The position numbers and the translations under genes were made by a program. Below, piece after piece: positions 8,847 through 20,941 of a stretch of DNA of 64,000 bases. The notes under the pieces are model-generated. The model did not search any database and was not told the origin of the DNA. It was given only the letters and a program-made list of their open reading frames with translations. Each line of letters begins with the position of its first letter. The stretch's first letter is position 1. Where the stretch lies: assembly GCA_011523825.1 (NCBI GenBank), contig WTFX01000002.1:1-64000 (forward strand), written 5' to 3'. The stretch comes from Microthrixaceae bacterium (lineage in GTDB: Bacteria; Actinomycetota; Acidimicrobiia; Acidimicrobiales; Poriferisodalaceae).

Positions 8847-9971
8847 TCAGTCGAGTTCGCCGCGGGCGAGCGCGAAGACTGCCTCGCGCTCGTTGGGGTG
8901 CAGGTTGCGGTCGAGGAGCCGCAGGTCGGCTGCCGCGCGCAAGTGCGAGAGGATCGCGTCGGCACCGAACTCCTTGAGGAACGCTCGGGCAAAGCGGGTG
9001 CGGAATGCGTTGATGACGGCCCGGGCCGCAGCGTGGTTGTCGGGCGCGGCGGTACGCAGCCGCACATAGGTGGACGCAGCGTCGAAGGCTGCATCGCCGG
9101 CTGCCGCGTTCGACCAGTCGATGACAACGGGGCCCTCAGGCGTGAGCTTGACGTTGTCGGGCTGCAGGTCCAGATGCACCACCGAGCCGCCGGCCGAGAC
9201 CTTGACCCAATTTCCAGGGGCAGGCACGTTGCCGAGCAGCCGATGCAGCCGTGCCAGGCCCTTGACGTGGCGTGTCAGGAGCCACGGCTTGGCCGCGAGC
9301 TCGTCGAGCATTGTCGGGCCGGTCAGACGCTCCATCACGACCGAGTGGTTGTCGGGCTGTTCGATGACCTCCGGCGCAGGAAATCCGTGAGCCCGCACGT
9401 GGCGCATCGCCTCGGCCTCATGGGTCAGGTCGCGGCCTCGCAGGCTCATGCGAATGATGTGCGGGCCGTAGGCGCGCATCTCCGAGTCGCGGCCCATCCC
9501 CAGCAGCGGCCCGGGTTCGTGACCGGTGGGTCCCTGCTGACGTTCGAGCATCCGTGCCCGCAGGTTCCGCAGGTTCTTGCGCCAGACGCGTTCGAGCACC
9601 AGGGAGGCGGGTTGCTGGCCCATCCGCGAGCCGAAGTACCACGGCAGGGTCAGATCTTCGCTCCAGGTGAAGCGAGTGCCGTCTTCGACGGGCTCGAGCG
9701 CGAAGCGGCCGGTGCCCGTCACTGCGCCGTGATGGGTGATGCCGAGCGTGTTCGGCGGGTCCCACTCGGTGACCTCGATCTTGTCCGTGGTCTTGAGCGG
9801 GCCGACCTTGGTAACACAGTCAAACGTCGTGCCGACGCCCTCGGTCTGGGCAGACGTGAAATCGATCGACTCAGCGTCAGCCATCCACTCGACGTTGCTC
9901 GCGAGATCGGCGACGTAATCCCAGACTTCCTGCGGCGGTGCCGGAATGTCGATGGAGACCTCGATGTCCAT
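8847..9971 (-). CDS. SRPBCC-aminoglycoside-phosphotransferase-like fusion protein
   Basis: A 374-residue cytosolic protein made of two domains. Residues 1 to about 145 form an SRPBCC (START-like) ligand-binding fold: it starts MDIEVSIDIPAPPQEVWDYV, has the typical central GVGTTFDCV, and ends in a long helix. From about residue 165 to the end is an APH/choline-kinase-type phosphotransferase. It carries the catalytic loop VVHLDLQPDNVKL (HxDxxxxN) and the metal-binding VVIDWSNAAAGDAAFD. The kinase glycine loop is weak. An in-frame GTG at 10004 would add 11 residues. The gene converges with meaB and stands alone. A small hydrophobic ligand presented to the kinase half is a reasonable guess, but the substrate is unknown. 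Confidence 0.85.
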   Translation of the reverse strand: MDIEVSIDIPAPPQEVWDYVADLASNVEWMADAESIDFTSAQTEGVGTTFDCVTKVGPLKTTDKIEVTEWDPPNTLGITHHGAVTGTGRFALEPVEDGTRFTWSEDLTLPWYFGSRMGQQPASLVLERVWRKNLRNLRARMLERQQGPTGHEPGPLLGMGRDSEMRAYGPHIIRMSLRGRDLTHEAEAMRHVRAHGFPAPEVIEQPDNHSVVMERLTGPTMLDELAAKPWLLTRHVKGLARLHRLLGNVPAPGNWVKVSAGGSVVHLDLQPDNVKLTPEGPVVIDWSNAAAGDAAFDAASTYVRLRTAAPDNHAAARAVINAFRTRFARAFLKEFGADAILSHLRAAADLRLLDRNLHPNEREAVFALARGELD

Positions 9972-10174
9972 GTCCGTGATTGCCCTGTCGATGCCTGCTT
10001 GCACGCGGATCGCGTCTCGGATCGCTGGCGCACTGCGTCACGCCGACGTTCGTTTCCAGCGACCGGCAAGTGTGGCACCGCACGCGGCCGTTGTCACACC
10101 GCGGCCGGTGCAGCAGCGGATTCTGCCCTCTTGACTGTTTGGAGCCCCCGGCAGGCGGTCTCGGACCGTGCTCG

Positions 10175-10180
10175 TAACCT
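10175..10180 (+). promoter_or_regulatory. Predicted -10 element of the desulfurase-mnmA operon
   Basis: TAACCT lies 6 bases before the GTG at 10187, so the first transcribed base would be the G of the start codon (leaderless). The identical hexamer and spacing precede greA on the other strand. Confidence 0.4.
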
Positions 10181-10186
10181 CAGCGT

Positions 10187-11344
10187 GTGACTGCTGATCG
10201 GAATCGGCCTGGGGGGCGACCTGCGTACCTCGACTGCGCTGCGTCGACACCGATGCGGCCGTGCGCCATCGAGGCCATGACGCCGTACTTGGAGCAGCAG
10301 TTCGCCAATCCCTCGGGAGCGCATCGCATGGCCCGCAGGTCGCGGGCAGCCATCGAAGACGCGCGTGAGGTCGTAGCTGAGGTACTCGGTTTCGACCCGC
10401 ACGGCATCGTGTTCACCAGCGGCGGCACTGAAGCAGACAATCTCGCGGTGCACGGCGTCACCTCCGCAACGGGCACGACGGCGCTGTGTCCGGCAACCGA
10501 ACACCACGCGGTGCTGCACCCAGTCGAAGCGGTCGGCGGCCGGCATGTGCAGGTCGACGCGGGCGGCGACGTCGACCTCGACCATTTGGCCGCACAGCTG
10601 GAACCCGATGCGGGTCCACTCGTGGGGTTGGTGTCGGTGATGCTGGTCAACAACGAGTCGGGCGTCATTGCCGATCTTGAGGCCGTGGCCGACGTGGTCC
10701 GGCACCATGCCCCCGAGGCACTGCTGCACACCGACGCGGTGCAAGGCGTCAACTGGGTCGATATCGCTGCGGCGGCGCGACCGGCAGATCTGCTGTCGCT
10801 CAGCGGCCACAAGTTCGGCGGGCCCAAGGGCGTGGGCGTTCTGGCTATCCGGCCTGACGTGACGCTGTCGGCGCAGCAGCTCGGCGGCGGCCAGGAGGCC
10901 GATCGGCGCAGCGGCACGCACAACACTGCGGGCATCGCCGCGCTCGGCGCCGCGCTCGGCCAGCTGAACGAGACGCGCGATGAGGACATCTGCCGGATCC
11001 GGGAATTGGCGGATCGGCTGGCCGACGGTCTGCTGGCGGCAATCGACGGTTGCACCGAGACAGTGGCACGGTCTCGGCGAGCGGCGGGCATCTGCCAACT
11101 GCTCATCGACGGCATCGAGACCGAAGCGCTGCTAGTGCTGCTCGACCGGTACGACGTCATGGCGTCCGCGGCGGCCTCGTGCGCCTCGGGTGCCATGGAG
11201 CCGAGCCATGTGCTCGCAGCGATGGGGGTCGAACGCCATGCCGCTGCCGGTTCGCTCCGCCTGTCGCTGGGTTGGTGTACCGAACCGTGGGAGATCGACC
11301 GAGCGATCGACGCCATCCCCATGTGCGTGGAGCAGCTGCGATGA
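10187..11344 (+). CDS. Cysteine desulfurase (IscS/NifS family)
   Basis: A 385-residue PLP enzyme that removes sulfur from cysteine as an enzyme-bound persulfide. Seen: YLDCAASTPM at the N terminus, SGGTEADNLAV, the PLP histidine region ATEHHAV, the Schiff-base lysine in SGHKFGG (K209), and the persulfide cysteine in AASCASGAMEPSHVL (C332). The short active-site loop is of the class I type. The GTG start has a -10-like element directly in front, suggesting a leaderless mRNA. The stop overlaps the start of mnmA by 4 bases (ATGA), so this enzyme very probably feeds sulfur to tRNA thiolation. No iscU or suf gene is adjacent. Confidence 0.93.
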   Translation: MTADRNRPGGRPAYLDCAASTPMRPCAIEAMTPYLEQQFANPSGAHRMARRSRAAIEDAREVVAEVLGFDPHGIVFTSGGTEADNLAVHGVTSATGTTALCPATEHHAVLHPVEAVGGRHVQVDAGGDVDLDHLAAQLEPDAGPLVGLVSVMLVNNESGVIADLEAVADVVRHHAPEALLHTDAVQGVNWVDIAAAARPADLLSLSGHKFGGPKGVGVLAIRPDVTLSAQQLGGGQEADRRSGTHNTAGIAALGAALGQLNETRDEDICRIRELADRLADGLLAAIDGCTETVARSRRAAGICQLLIDGIETEALLVLLDRYDVMASAAASCASGAMEPSHVLAAMGVERHAAAGSLRLSLGWCTEPWEIDRAIDAIPMCVEQLR

Positions 11345-12464
11345 CTTCCGAGCGGCATGGTGCCGCTGCGGCAAGCACCGAGCGGCATGGTGCCGCGGGC
11401 TGCTCCGATCAGCACAGCGCCGCTGCAATCAGTCGGGTCCTCGTTGCGATGTCGGGCGGCGTCGACAGTTCGGTTGCCGCTGCCCTGTGCTTGCGCGAGG
11501 GGCACGACGTGGTCGGCGCCACCCTCAAACTGTGGGGCGGTCCCCAAGACCAGGGCTGCTGCGCCGTCTCGGATGTGGACGATGCCCGCCGGGTGTGCCA
11601 GCAGCTCGGCATTGACCATTTCGTCTTCAACTATGCGGCCGAGTTCGAGAGCGACGTCGTCGAGCCGTACGTGGACGCACACCGGCGGGGTTTCACGCCC
11701 AACCCGTGCATCGCCTGCAACCGGCACGTCAAGTTCGATGTGCTGTTGGATCGAGCCCGCCGCTTGGGCTTCGACCGCCTGGTCACGGGTCATCACGTTC
11801 GCATCAGCACGCACGGCGGCAGGCGGCGGCTGCAACGCGGCAGCGACAGCGCGAAAGACCAGTCGTACGTGCTGTACATGCTCTCTGAGGATGACTTGGC
11901 GGACCTGTGGTTCCCGGTCGGCGACTACCGCAAGGACGGGCTGCGAGCACTCGCAGCGGAGCTCGGTCTGCGAACCGCCGCCAAGCCCGAGAGCCAGGAT
12001 GTCTGCTTCATCACCGAGGCTGCCGGCAGGGAGCGTTTCCTGGCCGAGCGCATCGACCTGCATCCGGCGGAACTGGTGGATGCAGCGGGCCAGCGCGTCG
12101 GCACTGCGCCGGCGGTGGAGCTGGTGACCGTCGGCCAGCGCAAGGGTCTGGGCCTCGGCGGTGCACCGCAGCGGCGCTATGCGGTGGACGTGGACATCGC
12201 CGCTCGTCGTGTCACGGTGGGCGGGGTCTCAGAGCTGGCGGCACTAGGCGTACGGCTGGTCGATCATCGCTGGGCCGGCGCCTCCGTCGAGGGCGACGTG
12301 CTGGCCCAGACGAGCGCACACGGTCCGGCAGTGCCGGCGCACCTCGATGCCGAGGGCCAGTTGCGCTGGACGGAACCCCAGCGGCGCGTCGCAGCCGGCC
12401 AGGCCGTCGTCTTCTATGCAGGCGACGAGGTGCTCGGCGGCGCTACCGCTGCCGGACATCTCAC

Positions 12465-12468
<4 letters not shown>
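11341..12468 (+). CDS. mnmA: tRNA-specific 2-thiouridylase MnmA
   Basis: A 375-residue ATP-dependent thiolase that makes 2-thiouridine at tRNA wobble position 34. The PP-loop is VAMSGGVDSSVAA at about residues 35-45. The two catalytic cysteines are in TPNPCIACNRHVKF and SQDVCFI. The C-terminal beta-barrel domain is complete. The first 32 residues are an Ala/Gly/His-rich extension encoded by a 30-base imperfect repeat, where relatives start directly at the PP-loop strand. The ATG at 11341 overlaps the upstream desulfurase stop (ATGA), which supports it despite the odd leader. The next gene overlaps its stop in the same way, so all three are translationally coupled. Confidence 0.95.
11348..11396 (+). 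repeat. Two direct copies of a 19-base palindromic unit in the 5' end of mnmA
   Basis: The unit CCGAGCGGCATGGTGCCGC occurs at 11348-11366 and again at 11378-11396, 30 bases apart (10 codons). Each copy contains the hairpin GCGGCA-TGG-TGCCGC with a 6-base stem. The copies encode the repeated peptide ERHGAA in the extension of MnmA. Confidence 0.75.
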
Positions 12469-16231
<3,763 letters not shown>

Positions 16232-16242
16232 GGCCGCGCCGC

Positions 16243-16248
16243 TACCCT
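16243..16248 (+). promoter_or_regulatory. Predicted -10 element of gatCAB
   Basis: TACCCT followed by CGGCGG and then ATG with 11 bases between. It shares the TANNNT-CGGCG layout with three other genes here. Confidence 0.4.
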
Positions 16249-16259
16249 CGGCGGCCTCT

Positions 16260-16568
16260 ATGGAAGATGCCACGGCGATCAGCACGGACCAGGTGGCGCA
16301 CGTGGCGCTCCTGGCCCGAATCGAGCTCACTGCCGATGAGATCGAGCACTACACGGGCCATTTGGCGCGCGTGCTCGAGCATGCCCGTGAGCTGGAAGAT
16401 CTCGATCTCGCCGATGTGCCGCCGCTCGCGCACCCCTACCCGCTCCGCAATGTGTTCCGGGACGACGTAGCGAGCCCGCCGGTGGACCGGGACGAGGTGC
16501 TCGCCCAGGCGCCCGCCGCGTCCGGCGGGCAGTTCGAAGTGCCGCCGGTGCTCGGCGAGGAAGCCTGA
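16260..16568 (+). CDS. gatC: Asp/Glu-tRNA amidotransferase subunit C
   Basis: A 102-residue small subunit of the GatCAB tRNA-dependent amidotransferase. It wraps around GatA and stabilises the complex. The family pattern is visible: DQVAHVALLARIELTADEIE at the N terminus, the middle PLAHPYPLRNVFRDD, and the C-terminal GGQFEVPPVL. It is the first gene of gatCAB, with gatA starting 59 bases later. The start is supported by a -10-like element just ahead and by the family start. Confidence 0.93.
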   Translation: MEDATAISTDQVAHVALLARIELTADEIEHYTGHLARVLEHARELEDLDLADVPPLAHPYPLRNVFRDDVASPPVDRDEVLAQAPAASGGQFEVPPVLGEEA

Positions 16569-16627
16569 GCCTGCCGTGTCCCGCTCGGTGACTGCCCGAT
16601 GAGCACAGCGAGCCTTGCGAGCGTCCG

Positions 16628-18148
16628 ATGAATGCAGCTCGCGCCATCGCCGCGGACGTGCGCACCGGCACCCGCCGTGCAACGGACGTGCTCGAAGAAT
16701 TCCTCGGCCGTATCGAGGCCCACGACGGCGATGTCCATGCATTCAACGCCGTCACCGCCGAGCGGGCTCGAGCCACTGCAGCGGCCATCGACGCAGCCGT
16801 CGACGAGGGCCGCAACCCCGGACCGCTCGCAGGCGTCCCAGTCGCCTTCAAGGACAACCTGTGCACCCGCGGCGTTGCGACCACCTGCTCGTCGCGGATG
16901 CTCGAAGGCTGGCAGCCTCCCTACGACGCCACGGTCGTGCAGACCATGACGGCCGCCGGTGCCGTGATGATCGGCAAGACCAACCTCGACGAATTCGCGA
17001 TGGGCAGCTCCACCGAGCACTCAGCGTTCGGCCCTACGCGCAATCCCTACGACCTTGCCCGGGTGCCGGGTGGCTCCAGCGGCGGCTCGGCTGCAGCGGT
17101 GGCCGCCGGATTCGCGCCGCTGGCGCTGGGCTCCGATACGGGCGGCTCGATCCGCCAGCCCGCATCGCTGTGCGGAATCGTGGGCATCAAGCCCACCTAC
17201 GGCCGGGTCAGCCGCTTCGGGCTCGTGGCGTTCGCCAGTTCGTTCGACCAGATCGGCCCGTTCGCGACCGACGTGGCTGATGCTGCGCTCGCACTCGGGG
17301 TGATCAGCGGTCACGATCCGGCCGACAGCACATCGATACCCGCGGCCGTGCCCGATTTCGAGGCCGCGCTGGAACGCAGTGTCGAGGGTCTGCGGGTGGG
17401 TGTCGTGAGCGAGCTGACCGGGAGTGGCCGCAATGATGCTGCTGTCGGCGGCGGGGCGCTGGGAGATGCAGCGGGCGAGGTGCTGGACGGGATCGACGCG
17501 GACGTGACCGAGCGGGTGTTCGAGGCGGCTGACGCTTTGGCCGATGCCGGAGCGACCGTCGGTCGAGTCTCGGTGCCTGCGGTCACCTACGGCCTCACCG
17601 CGTACTACCTCATCGCTCTGGCGGAGGCCTCGAGCAACTTGGCGCGGTATGACGGCACTCGGTACGGGCTGCGGGTCGAGGGTGCAGACGTCGAGGAGAT
17701 GAACCGCATGACTCGCAGGGCCGGCTTCGGCGACGAGGTCAAGGCACGCATCATGCTGGGAACGTTCGCGCTCAGCGCCGGCTACTACGACGCCTACTAC
17801 GGAAAGGCCCAGCGGGTGCGCATGCTGACACGGCGAGACTTCGATGCCGCCTACGCCGACTTCGACGTGCTGCTGTCGCCCACCTCGCCGTGCGTGGCGT
17901 TCCGCTTCGGCGAGCGCGCTGACCCGATGACCATGTATCGGTGTGACACCTGCACCATTCCGTCGAATCTCTCGGGCGACCCGGCCATGTCGGTGCCGTT
18001 CGGAACCGGGGCAGAGGATCTGCCGGTAGGCGTGCAGGTCATGGCGCCCGCCCTGGGTGAGGAGACGATGCTGGCGGTGGCCGCTGCGCTGGAGCGTGCC
18101 GCGCCGCCGCTGCCGAAACCGCAGCTGGTTGAGGGCGCAGCAACATGA
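16628..18148 (+). CDS. gatA: Glu-tRNA(Gln) amidotransferase subunit A
   Basis: A 506-residue amidase-signature protein that releases ammonia from glutamine for transamidation of mischarged tRNA. The Ser-cisSer-Lys triad is intact: K75 (FKDNLCTRG), S150 (GGSSGGSAA) and S174 (DTGGSIRQP). The spacing equals that of characterised GatA proteins. The substrate-binding IGKTNLDEFAMGSS and the C-terminal SGDPAMSVPFG segment are also present. It overlaps gatB by 4 bases (ATGA). With gltX and the tRNA-Gln gene further along, it points to indirect Gln-tRNA synthesis. An Asp-tRNA(Asn) role is equally possible for this enzyme family. Confidence 0.96.
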   Translation: MNAARAIAADVRTGTRRATDVLEEFLGRIEAHDGDVHAFNAVTAERARATAAAIDAAVDEGRNPGPLAGVPVAFKDNLCTRGVATTCSSRMLEGWQPPYDATVVQTMTAAGAVMIGKTNLDEFAMGSSTEHSAFGPTRNPYDLARVPGGSSGGSAAAVAAGFAPLALGSDTGGSIRQPASLCGIVGIKPTYGRVSRFGLVAFASSFDQIGPFATDVADAALALGVISGHDPADSTSIPAAVPDFEAALERSVEGLRVGVVSELTGSGRNDAAVGGGALGDAAGEVLDGIDADVTERVFEAADALADAGATVGRVSVPAVTYGLTAYYLIALAEASSNLARYDGTRYGLRVEGADVEEMNRMTRRAGFGDEVKARIMLGTFALSAGYYDAYYGKAQRVRMLTRRDFDAAYADFDVLLSPTSPCVAFRFGERADPMTMYRCDTCTIPSNLSGDPAMSVPFGTGAEDLPVGVQVMAPALGEETMLAVAAALERAAPPLPKPQLVEGAAT

Positions 18149-19566
18149 CCGCCGAGTGGGAGATCGTCGTCGGGCTTGAAGTCCACGTCGAGCTGGCGAC
18201 CGACACGAAGCTGTTCTCGGCTGCACCGAGCCGCTTCGGCGACGACCCGAACACCAACGTCACGCCGGTCTGCTTGGGCCTTCCCGGCTCGCTGCCCGTG
18301 CTGAACCGCCGCGCCGTCGAACTGGCTATGGCGGTGGGTCTCGCGCTCAACTGCGAGATCCGGCCGTCGGTGTTTCACCGCAAGAACTACTTCTACCCCG
18401 ACATGCCGAAGGACTACCAAGTCAGCCAGTACGACCAGCCGATCTGCTCCGACGGCTGGCTCGACGTCCCTGGCGGCAGCCGCGTCGGGATCGAGCGGGC
18501 GCACCTGGAGGAGGACGCCGGCAAGACGACGCACTTGGGCGGCGCGGACGGTCGCATTCACGGGGCCGTCGGCGCGCTCGTGGACTACAACCGGGCGGGC
18601 ACACCGCTGCTGGAGATCGTCTCGCGGCCCGACATCGGCTCGGCAGCCGAGGCCAGCGCATACGTCGAGGAGATGCGTGCCATCCTGCTGACGCTGGGCG
18701 CATCCGACGCGCGGTTGGAAGAGGGCTCGATGCGCGTCGACGCGAACATCAGCGTCCGGCCCGCCGGCTCGGGTGAGCTGCGCACGCGCTGCGAGGTCAA
18801 GAACCTCAACTCGCTGCGGTCGCTGCGAAGCGCCATCGACTACGAGGCCCGGCGCCATATTGAGCTCTACCAATCCGGCGAAGCCCCAGTCCAGGAAACG
18901 CGGCACTGGTCCGAAGACGGCCGCACCCACTCGCTTCGCTCCAAGGAAGAGGCCGACGACTATCGGTATTTCCCCGAGCCCGACCTCGTGCCACTGGTGC
19001 CCGACGACGAGTGGATCGACCAGGTTCGCGCCGCCATGCCCGAACTCCCCGCCTCCCAGCGGGCACGCCTGAACGAATGCGGTGCCGACCCCGAAGATGC
19101 CCAGGTGATCGCCAATCGCGGCCTCGCGCCGCTGGTGCTCGACGCAGTGGCAGCTGGCGCTGATGCAAGCCGCGCGGTCACCCACGCGGTGCAGAACCTG
19201 GCGCTGGACGGGGCGGAACTGCTCGAGGCCGCCCAGCTTGCGTCGCTGGTCCAGATGGAGATTTCCGGTCAGCTCACGGCCACGCAGGCGAAGACCGTGC
19301 TCGGACACATGTGCGAGCGGGCGCCCGGTGCCGGCGCAGACCCGTCGGCGATCGCGGCCGAACTGGGCTACGAGGCCATGGACAGTGGCGAACTCGAAGC
19401 ACTCGTCGACCAGGCCATAGCCGACAATCCCGACGCCTGGGCCAAGTTCTGCGCCGGAGAATCGAAGGTGGCCGGCGTCTTCGTGGGTGCGGTGATGAAG
19501 GCCACACGGGGCCAGGCCGACGGCAAAGCCGTCAACCAGATTCTCGCGCTCCGCCGCGGCACCTGA
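18145..19566 (+). CDS. gatB: Asp/Glu-tRNA amidotransferase subunit B
   Basis: A 473-residue GatB, the subunit that binds the mischarged tRNA, phosphorylates the amino acid side chain and completes the amide. Family hallmarks: GLEVHVELATDTKLF at the start, the kinase-site RKNYFYPDMPKDYQ and NRAGTPLLEIV, and the C-terminal helical YqeY-like tail with NQILALRRG. The translational start overlaps the gatA stop. The length is typical. It is the last gene of the operon, and a convergent MATE gene follows after 30 bases. Confidence 0.96.
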   Translation: MTAEWEIVVGLEVHVELATDTKLFSAAPSRFGDDPNTNVTPVCLGLPGSLPVLNRRAVELAMAVGLALNCEIRPSVFHRKNYFYPDMPKDYQVSQYDQPICSDGWLDVPGGSRVGIERAHLEEDAGKTTHLGGADGRIHGAVGALVDYNRAGTPLLEIVSRPDIGSAAEASAYVEEMRAILLTLGASDARLEEGSMRVDANISVRPAGSGELRTRCEVKNLNSLRSLRSAIDYEARRHIELYQSGEAPVQETRHWSEDGRTHSLRSKEEADDYRYFPEPDLVPLVPDDEWIDQVRAAMPELPASQRARLNECGADPEDAQVIANRGLAPLVLDAVAAGADASRAVTHAVQNLALDGAELLEAAQLASLVQMEISGQLTATQAKTVLGHMCERAPGAGADPSAIAAELGYEAMDSGELEALVDQAIADNPDAWAKFCAGESKVAGVFVGAVMKATRGQADGKAVNQILALRRGT

Positions 19567-19596
19567 GCGCAGGTATCGCCGGCCACACCGTCGAGT

Positions 19597-20907
19597 TCAG
19601 CTCTCGCCGGTGCGCAGCCAGGCGTCGCCGCGGAAGCGCACCCACTGTGGTGCGACGCGAAAGCACATGAACAGGACAAGCGCAGCCCATACCCAGCCGA
19701 TGCCCAGATCCAGAAGGCGCACGGCACCCCCGACGACCGAGAAACCGACAGCAGCACCGGCCATCGCCCATGCCAGAAAGCCCAGGTCGCCAGCACCGAT
19801 GAAGATGCCGTCGAAGGCGAACGCGGCGGCATTGACCGGCTGTGAGAAGGCCACGAACAGCAACAGGAACCCGGCGAGGGACACCACGTCAGGATCAGTG
19901 CTGAAGATCGCGGCGATCTGTGCTCGCAGCAGCACCACCAGCGCTCCGAAAACGACGCTGAGCTGGATGCTCATGCCGATCATCCGGACGCTGGCGGCAC
20001 GTGCCACCTCGGGCCTGCTGGCGCCGAGTTCCTTGGCCACCATGGCCTGACCGGCGATGGCCACCGCATCGAGGGCGAGCGAGAAGAACGACCAGACCTG
20101 CAGTGCGATCTCGTGGGACGCCACTTCGGCGGTGCCGATGTGCGCGGCAAATACCGTGGTGAGCACGAACGAGCCCCGCAGCGACGCCGTGCGCACGAAC
20201 ATCTGGGCGCCGACAAGCGCGTAGCGGCGCGCAGCGGCGGCGACGAATCGCAGCGTCGCCCCTGCCGCCTGAGCGCGACGAGCGACGGCGACCGCAAAAG
20301 CGATTGCGGCCCCCCATTGCGCGATGACCGTCGACCACGCCGCGCCGGCGATGCCCATGTCGAGTTCGAACACGAGCAGCAGCTCGATGATCACGTTCGC
20401 CGCTGCAGAGGCCACCACGATCACCAGCGGCGTCACCGTGTCCTGCGCCCCCCGCAGGTAGCCGGTGGCTGCCATCCCCATGAGCAGCGCGGTGAAGCCG
20501 AGGAGGCTGATCCGCAGGTACGTGAGCGCCAGCTCGGCTACCTCGGGCTCGGGGTCGAACAGGCTCACGAGCCAGTCCGAACCTGCCCACATGGCCAGGC
20601 TCACCACGATGCCCAACCCGACGGACAGCCACACGCCTGCGATGCCCTGTTCGGCAGCTCGCTTCGGCGAGCCGGCCCCGACCAGGCGGCCCACCAGCCC
20701 AGTCGTGCCGTAGGCCAGGAAGATCAGCACCGCGTGCGCGCTCAGCAGGATGGCGGAGGCGATGGCAAGGCCGGCGAGCTCGGGTGTGCCGAGCCGTCCG
20801 ACTATTGCGCGGTCGGTCAGCACGTAGAGCGGCTCGGCGATCAGCGCCCCGAACGCCGGCACGGCGAGCAGCAAGATCTCCCGGTCGTAGATCGTGCGTC
20901 GGAACAC
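19597..20907 (-). CDS. MATE-family efflux transporter (DinF-like)
   Basis: A 436-residue multidrug-and-toxin-extrusion protein with about twelve hydrophobic segments in two pseudo-symmetric halves. The N-terminal half has the family stretch LLAVPAFGALIAEPLYVLTDRAIVGRLG, and the second half repeats it weakly at GAQMFVRTASLRGSFVL. It resembles the DinF branch of MATE exporters, which use sodium or proton gradients to export cationic or oxidised compounds. The start is a GTG. No regulator or known substrate gene is adjacent. The family call is firm and the substrate unknown. Confidence 0.9.
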   Translation of the reverse strand: MFRRTIYDREILLLAVPAFGALIAEPLYVLTDRAIVGRLGTPELAGLAIASAILLSAHAVLIFLAYGTTGLVGRLVGAGSPKRAAEQGIAGVWLSVGLGIVVSLAMWAGSDWLVSLFDPEPEVAELALTYLRISLLGFTALLMGMAATGYLRGAQDTVTPLVIVVASAAANVIIELLLVFELDMGIAGAAWSTVIAQWGAAIAFAVAVARRAQAAGATLRFVAAAARRYALVGAQMFVRTASLRGSFVLTTVFAAHIGTAEVASHEIALQVWSFFSLALDAVAIAGQAMVAKELGASRPEVARAASVRMIGMSIQLSVVFGALVVLLRAQIAAIFSTDPDVVSLAGFLLLFVAFSQPVNAAAFAFDGIFIGAGDLGFLAWAMAGAAVGFSVVGGAVRLLDLGIGWVWAALVLFMCFRVAPQWVRFRGDAWLRTGES

Positions 20908-20941
20908 CGTTACGCCCCGGTTGCCGTCGATTGGCGCTGCA

